Part shown: one piece after another, positions 24,020-33,090 of the stretch | Layout: each line of letters starts with the position of its first letter | How positions within the stretch are numbered: position 1 is the first letter of the stretch | Source of the DNA: Mycobacterium sp. MBM | GTDB lineage: Bacteria > Actinomycetota > Actinomycetes > Mycobacteriales > Mycobacteriaceae | NCBI GenBank assembly: GCA_021648845.1 | Contig: JAKJHY010000021.1 | Span: 36,682-100,681, forward strand | Direction of reading: 5' to 3' | Length of the DNA stretch: 64,000 nt | The notes under the pieces: model-generated | What the model saw: the letters and a program-made list of their open reading frames with translations, nothing else | Database searches by the model: none | What the model was told of the DNA's origin: nothing | Made by a program: the position numbers and the translations under genes

Positions 24020-25982
24020 TCGCCTGGGCGCCGCGGTCGCGGCGCGCCTGAGCGACTGGCCGGCCTACCGATACGGCCTGTCGGTCCGGATCAGTCTGTG
24101 GCTGTCGGTGCTGGTGGTTGCCGGGCTGTTCGGCTGGGGGGCCTGGCAGCGCCGCTGGATGGCCGACGACGGGCTGATCGTGTTGCGCACCGTGCGTAAT
24201 CTGCTGGCCGGTAACGGGCCGGTGTTCAACGCCGGCGAGCGCGTCGAATCCAACACCTCCACGATGTGGACGTACCTGATCACCGCGGCGAGCTGGCTCG
24301 CGGGTCCGCTGCGGCTGGAGTACGTGACGCTGGCGCTGACGCTCGTTCTCAGCGTGGCCGGCGTGGTGTTCGTGATGCTCGGTGCCGCCCGGCTGTACGC
24401 GCCCGGACTGCAGGGCCGGCGCGCCCTGCTGATGCCGGCGGGTGCGCTGGTCTACATCGCCATCCCACCGGCCCGCGACTTCGCCTCCTCGGGGCTGGAA
24501 AACGGTTTGGTGCTGGCCTATGTCGGGCTGCTCTGGTGGCTGATGGTGTGCTGGTCGCAGGCGCCCTACACCGAGCGCGGACGGGCCGGCAGATACCTGA
24601 CCGCCGCGTTGGCCTTCGTGGCCGGCGTGAGCGTGCTGGTCCGGCCCGAGCTCGCGCTGGTCGGCGGCTTGGCCCTGGTGATGATGGTGCTGTCCGAGCC
24701 CACCTGGCGGCGCCGGCTGCTGATCGTGGCCGTCGGCGGTGCGCTGCCGGTCGCCTACCAGATCTTCCGGATGGGCTACTACGGACTGCTGGTGCCGCAG
24801 ACCGCCATCGCCAAGGATGCTTCCGGCGCCAAGTGGACGCAGGGGTTGACCTATCTCGGCAATTTCAACGCGCCGTACCTGTTGTGGATACCGGCGGTGC
24901 TGCTGGTGGCGCTCGCGGTTGTGCTGTCGGTATCGCGCACGCGTCGGTGGGGGACTCGCGCCGAACTCCCCGAGCGGCGGCGAAGCCGACTTCGTGTGGT
25001 CCAAAGCCCGACCGCCGTCGTCGTTTTCATCGTGTTCAGCGGAGCGCTGCAGGCCGTGTACTGGATTCGGCAGGGCGGTGACTTCATGCACGGGCGGGTG
25101 CTGTTGACCGCGATCTTCCTGATGCTGGCCCCGGTGGCGGTGGTGCCGATCGCGATTCCCGACCGCACGAAGTTCAGCGTGCGGACCGGCAATCTGCTGA
25201 CCGGAGCGACGAGTGTGCTGTGGCTCGCTGTCGCGGGATGGTCACTGTGGGCGGCCAATTCGCCGGGGATGGGGGATGACGCGACGCGGGTCACCTATAC
25301 CGGAATCGTCGACGAGCGACGGTTCTATGCGCAGGCGACCGGGCATGCGCACCCGCTGACGGCCGCCGATTACCTGGACTATCCGCGGATGCGCGCCGTG
25401 CTCGTCGCCTTGCGTAACACCCCGGACGGGGCGCTGCTGCTCCCTTCGGGCAACTATGACGTCTGGGATGTCGTCCCGGCCGTTCCCCCGCCGCCGGACA
25501 AACCGCGGCCGCCGGGCGAGAATGGGCCGCACACAGTCTTTTTCACCAATATGGGCATGCTCGGCATGAACGTCGGGCTGGATGTCCGGGTTATCGACCA
25601 GATCGGGTTGACCAATCCGCTGGCCGCGCATACCGCGCGGCTGGAGGACGCCCGCATCGGCCATGACAAGAACCTGTTCCCCGATTGGGCGGTGGCCGAG
25701 GGCCCGTTCCTCAAGCAGCGCCCGTTCATCCCGCCGTATTTGGACGAGGAATGGATCGTCCAGGCCGAGGCGGCACTGAAATGCCCCGATACCGAGGCCA
25801 AACTGAACGCGGTGCGCGCCCCGTTGGGCCCACGCCGGTTCTTGTCCAACTTCGTGCATGCGTTGGATTTCGGCCAGTACCGTATCGACCGGGTACCGGT
25901 GTATGAACTGCGCCGATGCGGTCTTGCGGTACCGCCACCGAAGACGCCGGAGTACACCGGGCTGCCGGCCACCGGGCCGTGA
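23997..25982 (+). CDS. aftB: Arabinofuranosyltransferase AftB
   Basis: A 661-residue GT-C membrane enzyme that adds the terminal beta-1,2-arabinofuranose to arabinan, the sites later mycolylated. The first membrane span (VRISLWLSVLVVAGLFGW) is followed by the catalytic RRWMADDGLIVLRTVRNLL, with the essential Asp pair. Many further spans and a C-terminal extracytoplasmic domain with Cys residues (ALKCPD, LRRCGL) follow. It matches Rv3805c along its length. The start is uncertain: M. tuberculosis begins near VRVSLWLSV, but here no start codon is available there, so the upstream GTG inside ubiA is used. Confidence 0.93.
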   Translation: MRLQSSVDRLGAAVAARLSDWPAYRYGLSVRISLWLSVLVVAGLFGWGAWQRRWMADDGLIVLRTVRNLLAGNGPVFNAGERVESNTSTMWTYLITAASWLAGPLRLEYVTLALTLVLSVAGVVFVMLGAARLYAPGLQGRRALLMPAGALVYIAIPPARDFASSGLENGLVLAYVGLLWWLMVCWSQAPYTERGRAGRYLTAALAFVAGVSVLVRPELALVGGLALVMMVLSEPTWRRRLLIVAVGGALPVAYQIFRMGYYGLLVPQTAIAKDASGAKWTQGLTYLGNFNAPYLLWIPAVLLVALAVVLSVSRTRRWGTRAELPERRRSRLRVVQSPTAVVVFIVFSGALQAVYWIRQGGDFMHGRVLLTAIFLMLAPVAVVPIAIPDRTKFSVRTGNLLTGATSVLWLAVAGWSLWAANSPGMGDDATRVTYTGIVDERRFYAQATGHAHPLTAADYLDYPRMRAVLVALRNTPDGALLLPSGNYDVWDVVPAVPPPPDKPRPPGENGPHTVFFTNMGMLGMNVGLDVRVIDQIGLTNPLAAHTARLEDARIGHDKNLFPDWAVAEGPFLKQRPFIPPYLDEEWIVQAEAALKCPDTEAKLNAVRAPLGPRRFLSNFVHALDFGQYRIDRVPVYELRRCGLAVPPPKTPEYTGLPATGP

Positions 25983-26128
25983 GCAACGTCACGGTGGTTT
26001 TGCGACCGCGGTAACGGCGCGGTTATGTTGTGGCGATACACAAGCGTGGCCACCGATGCCCGCCGCGGAATCTCCGCGTGGCAAAGCGCTACATCGCGTT
26101 GCCTATGAGATGGACGGATAGACAACAC

Positions 26129-27160
26129 ATGCGTAGAACTCTTGGTGTGGTCGCTCGGCGACTACTGCAGGCCACGGTCGCGGCGATCGTGGCCGCCGCG
26201 ACGATCGTGGTGACCCCGGCGCCCACCGCGGGTGCCTTCTCCCGGGAGGGCCTGCCGGTCGAGTACCTCGATGTGTTCTCTGCCGCGATGAATCGCAATA
26301 TCAGGGTGCAGTTCCAGCCCGGAGGTGCTCCGGCGCCGACATCTCAGCCCGGAGGCGCTCCGGCGCCGACATCTCAGCCCGGCGGTGCCAACGCTGTCTA
26401 CCTCCTCGACGGGCTGCGCGCCCAGGACGACTACAGCGGCTGGGATATCAACACCGCGGCGTTCGAATGGTTCTACGACTCCGGTGTCTCGGTCGTCATG
26501 CCGGTCGGCGGACAGTCCAGCTTCTACAGTGACTGGTACTCGCCGTCCAGCTTCAACAACCAGGCCTACACCTACAAATGGGAAACCTTCCTCAGCAACG
26601 AATTACCGCAATGGCTGGCGGCCAACCGGCAGATCTCGCCCACCGGCAACGGTGTGGTCGGGTTGTCCATGTCAGGTGGTGCGGCGCTGGTGCTGGCCGC
26701 CTACCATCCCGCCCAGTTCAGTTATGCCGCTTCGCTATCGGGGTTCCTCAACCCGTCGACACCGTTCATGAAACAGGCGATCCGGGTGGCCATGCTCGAT
26801 GCCGGTGGTTACAACGTGGACAACATGTGGGGACCGCCGTGGGATCCGGCGTGGAAGCGCAACGACCCCGTCGAACAGGTCGGAAAGCTGGTGGCGGCTG
26901 GCACTCGGCTGTGGATCTACTGTGCGCCAGGAGGTTCCACGGCATTGGACGAAAATGCCGATCCTGGACAGAAATTCAACGCCGACAGTCTGGAGGGCCT
27001 GGCCATCGGCAGTAACAAGAAGTTCCAGGACCGATACACCGCCGCCGGCGGACGCAACGCCACGTTCAACTTCCCGTCGGCAGGCAACCATTCCTGGGCC
27101 TACTGGGGAGCTCAATTGCAAGCGCTGAAGCCCGATCTGATCGCCACGCTCAATCGCTGA
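26129..27160 (+). CDS. Antigen 85-type mycolyltransferase paralogue with a tandem-repeat insert
   Basis: A 343-residue secreted alpha/beta-hydrolase of the Ag85 family, which moves mycolic acid between trehalose monomycolates and onto arabinan. The signal peptide (VAAIVAAATIVVTPAPTAGA) ends before FSREGLPVEYLDV. The nucleophile Ser180 is in VVGLSMSGG; the triad Glu (DSLEGLA) and His (GNHSWAYWG) are in place. Unlike its neighbour it carries two 10-residue repeats, QPGGAPAPTS, just before the YLLDGL strand. The tail stops right after the catalytic fold. I recall two adjacent Ag85 genes here in M. smegmatis too, so the pair is probably old; which fbp name fits is uncertain. Confidence 0.92.
   Translation: MRRTLGVVARRLLQATVAAIVAAATIVVTPAPTAGAFSREGLPVEYLDVFSAAMNRNIRVQFQPGGAPAPTSQPGGAPAPTSQPGGANAVYLLDGLRAQDDYSGWDINTAAFEWFYDSGVSVVMPVGGQSSFYSDWYSPSSFNNQAYTYKWETFLSNELPQWLAANRQISPTGNGVVGLSMSGGAALVLAAYHPAQFSYAASLSGFLNPSTPFMKQAIRVAMLDAGGYNVDNMWGPPWDPAWKRNDPVEQVGKLVAAGTRLWIYCAPGGSTALDENADPGQKFNADSLEGLAIGSNKKFQDRYTAAGGRNATFNFPSAGNHSWAYWGAQLQALKPDLIATLNR
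26315..26389 (+). repeat. Two and a half tandem 30-base repeats inside the Ag85 paralogue
   Basis: Two 30-base units, 26315-26344 and 26345-26374, encode the same ten residues QPGGAPAPTS and differ by one silent base (GGT against GGC). They are followed by a 15-base partial copy, QPGGA, at 26375-26389. The unit keeps frame. Near identity indicates a recent duplication. The insert falls in the loop before the second core strand, on the surface of known Ag85 structures. Confidence 0.92.
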
Positions 27161-27266
27161 GCCGTGGACCTGGCACTATCGCCTCAGAGAGAGAAGTCCC
27201 CCGATGTTGTGGTTGACTACACGGGCGCGGGCCGACTCCGGCCCGCCTGTCTTGGATTGGGAATAA

Positions 27267-28271
27267 ATGGGTTTCGTTGAGAAGTTGCGCGGTACGACGC
27301 GCCGAGTAGTGGTGGCGACCGCAGCGGTCGCGGTGCTGCCCGGCCTGGTGAGTGCCGTCGGCGGCTCGGCGACGGCGGGAGCCTTCTCCCGGCCCGGTCT
27401 GCCGGTGGAATACCTGGACGTGCCGTCGGCCGGGATGGGTCGCGATATCCGGATCCAGTTCCAGAGCGGCGGCGAGGGATCGCCTGCGTTGTATCTGCTG
27501 GACGGTCTACGGGCCCAAGACGATTTCAACGGGTGGGACATCAACACCGCCGCGTTCGAGTGGTACCACGACTCGGGCCTGTCGGTGATGATGCCGGTCG
27601 GTGGCCAATCCAGCTTCTACACGGACTGGTACAAGCCGGCCAAGGGCAAGAACGGTACCTACACCTACAAGTGGGAGACCTTCCTCACCCAGGAACTGCC
27701 GGCCTGGCTGCAGGCCAACCGCGGTGTCAAGCCAACCGGTAGTGCCGCGGTCGGTCTGTCGATGGCCGGTTCGGCCGCCTTCACGCTGGCCATCCACCAC
27801 CCCCAGCAGTTCCCCTACGCGGCATCACTGTCGGGCTTTCTGAACCTGTCCGAAGGCTGGTGGCCGATGCTGGTCGGGCTGTCGATGGGCGACGCGGGCG
27901 GGTTCAAGTCCGAGGACATGTGGGGGCCGTCGAACGATCCGGCCTGGAAGCGCAACGACCCGATGGTCAACATCAACACCCTGATCGCGAACAACACCCG
28001 CATCTGGGTCTACTGCGGTGATGGCACCCCGTCGGATCTCGATGCCGGGGCCAGCGCGGGCAACCTGTTCAACGCGAAGTTCCTGGAGAGCTTCACGTTG
28101 CGCACCAACAAGACCTTCCGTGACACCTATCTGGCCAACGGCGGCACCAACGGGGTGTTCAACTTCCCGGAGAACGGCACCCACAGCTGGGGCTACTGGG
28201 GCTCGCAGTTGCAGGCCATGAAGCCGGACATCCAGCGGGTGCTGGGGGCGACGCCGACCGTCACGCAGTAG
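27267..28271 (+). CDS. fbpA: Antigen 85A-type mycolyltransferase
   Basis: A 334-residue secreted mycolyltransferase. The signal peptide spans about residues 1-39 and mature protein begins FSRPGLPVEYLDVPS, the classic Ag85 N-terminus. The nucleophile is Ser165 (VGLSMAGSA), the acid is the Glu in AKFLESF and the base is the His in GTHSWGYWG. The segment LRAQDDFNGWDINT and the fibronectin-binding region are conserved. It ends with ALGATP-like residues (VLGATPTVTQ), as in M. tuberculosis FbpA. It stands 106 bases after its paralogue and is followed by a strong terminator hairpin. Confidence 0.96.
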   Translation: MGFVEKLRGTTRRVVVATAAVAVLPGLVSAVGGSATAGAFSRPGLPVEYLDVPSAGMGRDIRIQFQSGGEGSPALYLLDGLRAQDDFNGWDINTAAFEWYHDSGLSVMMPVGGQSSFYTDWYKPAKGKNGTYTYKWETFLTQELPAWLQANRGVKPTGSAAVGLSMAGSAAFTLAIHHPQQFPYAASLSGFLNLSEGWWPMLVGLSMGDAGGFKSEDMWGPSNDPAWKRNDPMVNINTLIANNTRIWVYCGDGTPSDLDAGASAGNLFNAKFLESFTLRTNKTFRDTYLANGGTNGVFNFPENGTHSWGYWGSQLQAMKPDIQRVLGATPTVTQ

Positions 28272-28294
28272 CCTGCGCGACCACGACGACCACA

Positions 28295-28326
28295 GACGGC
28301 GGTGACTCCTCGGGGTCACCGCCGTC
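28295..28326 (+). terminator. Intrinsic-type terminator after fbpA
   Basis: A perfect 12-base stem (GACGGCGGTGAC at 28295-28306, complement at 28315-28326) with an 8-base loop lies 24 bases after the fbpA stop. It is followed by a short mixed T-containing stretch (GGTCGTTT). It separates the two Ag85 genes from the MPT51-like gene, implying that the latter has its own promoter in 28327-28423. Confidence 0.75.
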
Positions 28327-28423
28327 GGTCGTTTCCGGCGCGTGCCGTCGCGGTGATGTGATTCACTACAACCCGGTGGTGGGGATTCGGTGCCGGGTTA
28401 TTCGGCCAGACAAGAGGTGGGAC

Positions 28424-29311
28424 ATGAGGCTGCACGCAATGGTGTGCGCGGTGTTGCTGGCGATGGGTTTGTGGACGGTATCGGCCGCGGGCGACACCGT
28501 GTCCAAGGCCGACGGTGTCGAGTACCTGATGGTGCCCTCGGCGGCGATGGGCCGCGACATCCCGGTCGCATTCCAGGCGGGCGGCCCGCACGCGGTCTAC
28601 CTGCTGGACGCCTTCAACGCCGCCCCCGATGTCAGCAACTGGGTCACCGCGGGGAACGCGATGAACACCCTGGCCGGTTCCGGTGTCTCGGTGGTCGCCC
28701 CGGCCGGCGGGGCCTGGAGCCTGTACACCAACTGGGAGCAGGACGGCAGCAAGCAGTGGGAGACATTCCTGGCCACCGAGTTGCCGAACTGGCTGGCGGC
28801 GAACAAGGGCCTTGCTCCTGGCGGTCACGGCGTCGTCGGGGCGTCCCAGGGCGGCACCGGTGCGCTGATGCTGGCCACCTTCCATCCCGATAGGTTCCGC
28901 TACGCGGGTTCGCTGTCGGGGTTCCTGACCCCGTCGCGCACCTTCGAGAACGGCGCGATCACCGCGGGCATGGCGCAGTACGGCGGCGTCAACACCCAGA
29001 ACATGTGGGGCCCCGTCCAGTTCGGCCGGTGGAAGTGGCACGACCCCGACGTGCACGCGCAGCTGCTGGTGGACAACAACACCCGGCTGTGGATCTTCAG
29101 CCCGCAGACCACCACGTGCAGTGATCCGGTGGCGATGATCAACGATTGTGCCCAGGCGCAGGGCAGCAACCGCACCTTCTATTCGCATTACCGCAGCATC
29201 GGCGGCCGCAACGGGCATTTCGACTTCCCGACCTCCGGTCAGCACGACTGGGGTAGCTGGGCGGCCCAGCTGGGCGCCTTGCGCGGTGACCTGGCGGCGG
29301 CCATCGCCTGA
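28424..29311 (+). CDS. fbpD: MPT51/MPB51-like Ag85 relative (FbpD)
   Basis: A 295-residue secreted alpha/beta-hydrolase-fold protein of the MPT51 type, shorter than Ag85 and lacking its long substrate-binding inserts. A signal peptide (MVCAVLLAMGLWTVSAAG) precedes the mature start. M. tuberculosis MPT51 is considered non-catalytic, and I recall its nucleophile-elbow as GAAQGG. Here the elbow is GASQGG with Ser141, and the His expected in the triad is present (QHDWGSW, His274), while the Glu position appears shifted or lost (NDCAQ). Any catalytic activity is therefore open. AGAGGTGG stands 4 bases before the ATG. Confidence 0.92.
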   Translation: MRLHAMVCAVLLAMGLWTVSAAGDTVSKADGVEYLMVPSAAMGRDIPVAFQAGGPHAVYLLDAFNAAPDVSNWVTAGNAMNTLAGSGVSVVAPAGGAWSLYTNWEQDGSKQWETFLATELPNWLAANKGLAPGGHGVVGASQGGTGALMLATFHPDRFRYAGSLSGFLTPSRTFENGAITAGMAQYGGVNTQNMWGPVQFGRWKWHDPDVHAQLLVDNNTRLWIFSPQTTTCSDPVAMINDCAQAQGSNRTFYSHYRSIGGRNGHFDFPTSGQHDWGSWAAQLGALRGDLAAAIA

Positions 29312-29404
29312 CGGCATCCTCCCCGGTGCCCGGGTAAGCCTCGGTGCGATAACGGTCACAGCCAGGTTCGGGGGACGCCGTCGGGCAGCCGGTACCGTGG
29401 AATC

Positions 29405-29908
29405 GTGCAGCACAACCGACGGTGGACCGCGACGCTGGCAAAGTGGCCGCTCGTTACCCCGTCCCTGGTGATGCTGAGTCCGGTGATGCTGGCGTCGGTC
29501 GCGGTCATGACGAGCGGTTGTTCGCCGGGGGACACCACCCTGACCACCATCGGGCAGCCCGCAGCGCAGTCCACCGAGGCCCGCGCACAGGGCATGCAGG
29601 GTGTCATCCGCGATGACACCCGGTCCGATGTTCACTTCGCGGCGACGCCGCGGCAGCAGGCCTATCTGAAGGCGCTCGGCGACGCCGGGGTACGTCCGTC
29701 GGATGAACTCATGGCGTTGAGCATCGGAGCCTATGTCTGCCAGGCGCGCGCGGCCAAACAGTCCGAACAGGCGGTGTGGGATTTCGTACTGCCCCTGGTC
29801 CGCAACGATGTCGACGATGCGCACACCACCTCCGCCGCCCCGGAGGTCGGTGAGGTCAACGCGCGGACGGCTGACTACATTCGCATCGCGACCGAACGGC
29901 TCTGCTAG
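29405..29908 (+). CDS. DUF732 exported protein, possible lipoprotein
   Basis: A 167-residue protein with a long N-terminal hydrophobic segment ending MTSGCSPGD. The Cys there could be a lipid-attachment site, though Thr at -3 is not ideal. The C-terminal half is a DUF732 domain (about 78-167): YLKALGDAGVRPSDELMALSIGAYVCQA with the paired Cys near the end (TERLC), which are likely to form a disulfide. DUF732 proteins are abundant in mycobacteria and of unknown role. It sits between fbpD and culp6 in the same direction. GTG start; an internal ATG at MLSPVML is possible. Confidence 0.83.
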   Translation: MQHNRRWTATLAKWPLVTPSLVMLSPVMLASVAVMTSGCSPGDTTLTTIGQPAAQSTEARAQGMQGVIRDDTRSDVHFAATPRQQAYLKALGDAGVRPSDELMALSIGAYVCQARAAKQSEQAVWDFVLPLVRNDVDDAHTTSAAPEVGEVNARTADYIRIATERLC

Positions 29909-29956
29909 CCCGACGGCATCCGCGTAGGGCCGATCAGGACGGAGCACGAAGGACTC

Positions 29957-30973
29957 ATGGCGACCAAGAACAGCAGACGTAGGCGGCACCGCATTCTTGC
30001 CCTGGCCGCGGCCGGCGCCGTTGCGGTGCTGGTGGCGGTGCTGATCGCCGGCGTGGTGGTGTTCATGCGCCAGCCCGACACACCGCCCATCGCCACACCG
30101 CCGGGCGCCCCGACCGATGTGCCGTCGGGGGTGCCGACCACCGGTAAGCCGCGGCCCGAGTTTCAGGATGCCAGCTGTCCGGATGTGCAGCTGATCTCGA
30201 TTCCGGGCACCTGGGAGTCCTCGCCGCAACTCGATCCGCTGAACCCGACACAGTTCCCGATCGCCCTGCTGCTGAACGTGACCAACCCGCTGCGCGCCCA
30301 GTTCGGCACCGACCGCCTGGAGATCTACACCGTTCCCTACACCGCACAGTTCCACAATCCGTTTTCCGCGGACGGCCAGATGTCTTACAACGACAGCCGT
30401 GCCGAGGGCTTCAACGCCACGGTGCGGGCGATGACGGATATGAACAACCGGTGCCCGCTGACCAGTTATGTGCTGGTGGGCTTCTCGCAGGGTGCGGTGA
30501 TCGCCGGGGACGTGGCCAGCGATATCGGCAACGGCCGCGGTCCGGTGGACCAGGACCTGGTGCTGGGGACGATGTTGATCGCCGACGGCCGCCGGCAGGA
30601 CGGCGTCGGCCAGAACCTGTCCGCCAACCCGCCCGGGCAGGGTGCCGAGATCACCCTGCACGAATTGCCGATGCTGTCGGCGCTGGGTCTGTCGATGACC
30701 GGTCCGCGCGACGGCGGGTTCGGTGCGCTCGATGACCGCACGTACCAGATCTGCGGTTCCGGCGATCTGATCTGCGCGGCCCCGGAATCGGCGTTCTCGG
30801 TCGGCAATCTGCCCGCGACATTGGAGACGCTGTTGGGCAGCACCGCCGGGCCGGTGCACGCGCTGTACAACACCCCGCAGTTCTGGACCATGGACGGTAA
30901 GACGACCACTCAGTGGACCCTGGACTGGGCCCGCAACCTCATCGAGAACGCGCCGCATCCCAAACACGGCTGA
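29957..30973 (+). CDS. Cutinase-like envelope lipase Culp6, Rv3802c-like
   Basis: A 338-residue membrane-anchored alpha/beta hydrolase. One N-terminal transmembrane segment (LALAAAGAVAVLVAVLIAGVVVF) is followed by a Pro-rich linker and a cutinase domain. The catalytic Ser177 lies in VGFSQGAVIAGD, the Asp in YQICGSGDLICAAPE and the His in TAGPVHALYN; Cys pairs fit cutinase disulfides. The M. tuberculosis homologue has phospholipase and thioesterase activity, is essential, and is reported to influence mycolate composition. It lies directly upstream of fadD32 across a 172-base gap, as in other mycobacteria. Confidence 0.93.
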   Translation: MATKNSRRRRHRILALAAAGAVAVLVAVLIAGVVVFMRQPDTPPIATPPGAPTDVPSGVPTTGKPRPEFQDASCPDVQLISIPGTWESSPQLDPLNPTQFPIALLLNVTNPLRAQFGTDRLEIYTVPYTAQFHNPFSADGQMSYNDSRAEGFNATVRAMTDMNNRCPLTSYVLVGFSQGAVIAGDVASDIGNGRGPVDQDLVLGTMLIADGRRQDGVGQNLSANPPGQGAEITLHELPMLSALGLSMTGPRDGGFGALDDRTYQICGSGDLICAAPESAFSVGNLPATLETLLGSTAGPVHALYNTPQFWTMDGKTTTQWTLDWARNLIENAPHPKHG

Positions 30974-31145
30974 GGCCGGTGCGCGTCAAGGCGACTCGCC
31001 GGTAACCAGATTTGGCCTGCGCGAATCGAACACTTAACATTAAGAGAAAACTAAGAGCGATGAGTGGTTGTCCAGCGCCGCCCGGTACGATGCCGGGGGC
31101 TCGCGACGACCGTGCGATGAGTCTGTGCTGTGACAGGAGTATTTG

Positions 31146-33035
31146 ATGCCGTTTCATAACCCGTTCATCAAGAACGGTCAGATCAAGTTCCCCGACGGCG
31201 CCAGCATCGTCTCCCATGTCGAGCGATGGGCCAAGGTCCGCGGCGACAAGCTCGCCTATCGGTTTCTGGACTACTCCACCGAGCGTGACGGCATCGAATG
31301 CGAGCTGACCTGGTCGCAGTTCAGCGCCCGCAACCGTGCCGTGGCCGCCCGGCTGCAGCAGGTCACCGAAGTGGGCGACCGAGTGGCCATCCTGTGCGCG
31401 CAGAACCTGGACTACCTGGTCGCCATGTACGGCGCGATCTACGCCGGCCGCATCGCCGTCCCGCTGTTCGATCCGTCCGAACCCGGCCACGTCGGCCGGT
31501 TGCACGCGGTGCTCGAAGACTGCCGGCCCTCGGCCATCCTGACCACCACCGAGGCCGCCGAAGGGGTACGCAAGTTCTTCCGCAGCCGGCCGGCCAACCA
31601 GCGCCCGCGGGTGATCGCCGTGGACGCGGTGCCGGCCGAGGTGGCATCCACCTGGGAGCCGGTCGAGGTCACCGTCGAGACGGTCGCCTACCTGCAATAC
31701 ACCTCCGGTTCGACACGCATCCCGACCGGCGTGCAGATCACCCATCTGAACCTGGCCACCAACATCGTCCAGATCATCGAGGCGCTGGAGGCCGAGGAGG
31801 GCGACCGCGGCCTGTCCTGGTTGCCGTTCTTCCACGATATGGGTCTGATCACCGCGTTGCTCTCACCGATGATCGGGCACAACTTCACCTTCATGACCCC
31901 GGCCGCCTTCGTGCGCCGTCCGGGCCGCTGGATCCGGGAGATGGCCCGCAAGCCCGATGACACCGGCGGGGTGATCTCGGTGGCGCCGAACTTCGCATTC
32001 GACCACGCTGCGGCCCGGGGCGTGCCCAAGGACGGCGAGCCGCCGCTGGACCTGTCCAATGTCAAGGCGGTTCTCAACGGCAGCGAGCCGATCTCCGCGG
32101 CCACCGTGCGCCGGTTCAACGATGCCTTCGGCCCGTACGGATTCCCGGCCAAGGCGATCAAGCCGTCCTACGGGCTGGCCGAGGCGACGCTCTTCGTGTC
32201 GACCACCCCGTCCTCCGAAGAGCCCAAGATCATCCACGTCGACCGCGACGCGCTGAACTCCAACAGCATCGTCGAGGTGGACGCCGATTCCCCGAAGGCC
32301 GTCGCGCAGGCCTCGGCGGGCAAGGTGGGCGTGTCCGAGTGGGCCGTCATCGTCGACGCCGAGTCGGCCACCGAGCTGCCCGACGGGCAGATCGGGGAGA
32401 TCTGGATCAGCGGCCCGAACATGGGCACCGGTTACTGGAACAAGCCCGAAGAGACGATCGCGACGTTCCAGAACATCCTGAAGTCGCGGACCGAACTGTC
32501 ACATGCCGAGGGCGCGGCCGATGACGCCACCTGGGTACGCACGGGCGACTACGGGGCCTTCTACGACGGGGACCTCTACATCACCGGCCGGGTGAAGGAT
32601 CTGGTCATCATCGACGGCCGCAACCACTACCCGCAGGATCTGGAGTACTCGGCGCAGGAGGCCACCAAGGCGGTGCGCACCGGTTTCGTCGCAGCGTTCT
32701 CGGTGCCGGCCAACCAACTGCCCGCCGAGGTCTTCGAGGACACCCACGCCGGGCTCAAGCGTGACCCCGAGGACACCTCCGAGCAGCTGGTCATCGTGGC
32801 CGAGCGGGCGCCGGGCTCGCACAAGATGGAACTGGGCCCGGTCGTCGACGACATCCGGGCGGCCATCGCCGTGCGCCACGGCGTGACCGTGCGCGATGTG
32901 CTGCTGACCCCGGCGGGAGCGATCCCGCGTACCTCCAGCGGCAAGATCGGCCGCCGCGCTTGCCGGGCGGGCTACCTCGACGGCAGCCTGCGCAGCGGCA
33001 AGATCGCCAACGATTTCCCCGACGAGACCGACTGA
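31146..33035 (+). CDS. fadD32: Long-chain fatty-acyl-AMP ligase FadD32
   Basis: A 629-residue fatty-acyl-AMP ligase. It activates the meromycolic acid as an adenylate and loads it on the N-terminal ACP of Pks13. The ATP-binding P-loop is TSGSTRIPTGVQITH, with further core motifs PSYGLAEATLF and WVRTGDYGAFYDGDLYITGRVKDLVI. The C-terminal Lys lies in RTSSGKIGRRA. Length is close to the 637 residues of Rv3801c. The ATG at 31146 was chosen over a TTG one codon earlier. The 172-base gap upstream has an A-rich stretch (about 31034-31056) likely to hold the operon promoter, though no clear -10/-35 pair can be named. Confidence 0.98.
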   Translation: MPFHNPFIKNGQIKFPDGASIVSHVERWAKVRGDKLAYRFLDYSTERDGIECELTWSQFSARNRAVAARLQQVTEVGDRVAILCAQNLDYLVAMYGAIYAGRIAVPLFDPSEPGHVGRLHAVLEDCRPSAILTTTEAAEGVRKFFRSRPANQRPRVIAVDAVPAEVASTWEPVEVTVETVAYLQYTSGSTRIPTGVQITHLNLATNIVQIIEALEAEEGDRGLSWLPFFHDMGLITALLSPMIGHNFTFMTPAAFVRRPGRWIREMARKPDDTGGVISVAPNFAFDHAAARGVPKDGEPPLDLSNVKAVLNGSEPISAATVRRFNDAFGPYGFPAKAIKPSYGLAEATLFVSTTPSSEEPKIIHVDRDALNSNSIVEVDADSPKAVAQASAGKVGVSEWAVIVDAESATELPDGQIGEIWISGPNMGTGYWNKPEETIATFQNILKSRTELSHAEGAADDATWVRTGDYGAFYDGDLYITGRVKDLVIIDGRNHYPQDLEYSAQEATKAVRTGFVAAFSVPANQLPAEVFEDTHAGLKRDPEDTSEQLVIVAERAPGSHKMELGPVVDDIRAAIAVRHGVTVRDVLLTPAGAIPRTSSGKIGRRACRAGYLDGSLRSGKIANDFPDETD

Positions 33036-33090
33036 GACCGACTGGTTTCCGGCCGCATGACCAAAGGCCGCACGGCGGCGAAAGTGAACA

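Noticed and set aside
28316..30967. An 883-codon open frame on the minus strand opposite fbpD, the DUF732 gene and culp6
   Set aside because: It spans three convincing genes on the plus strand and has a His/Arg/Gly-rich composition with no domain, as expected for an antisense shadow in high-GC DNA.
30974..31145. tRNA or small RNA in the gap before fadD32
   Set aside because: No cloverleaf or strong stem could be built; the A-rich stretch is more likely a promoter.
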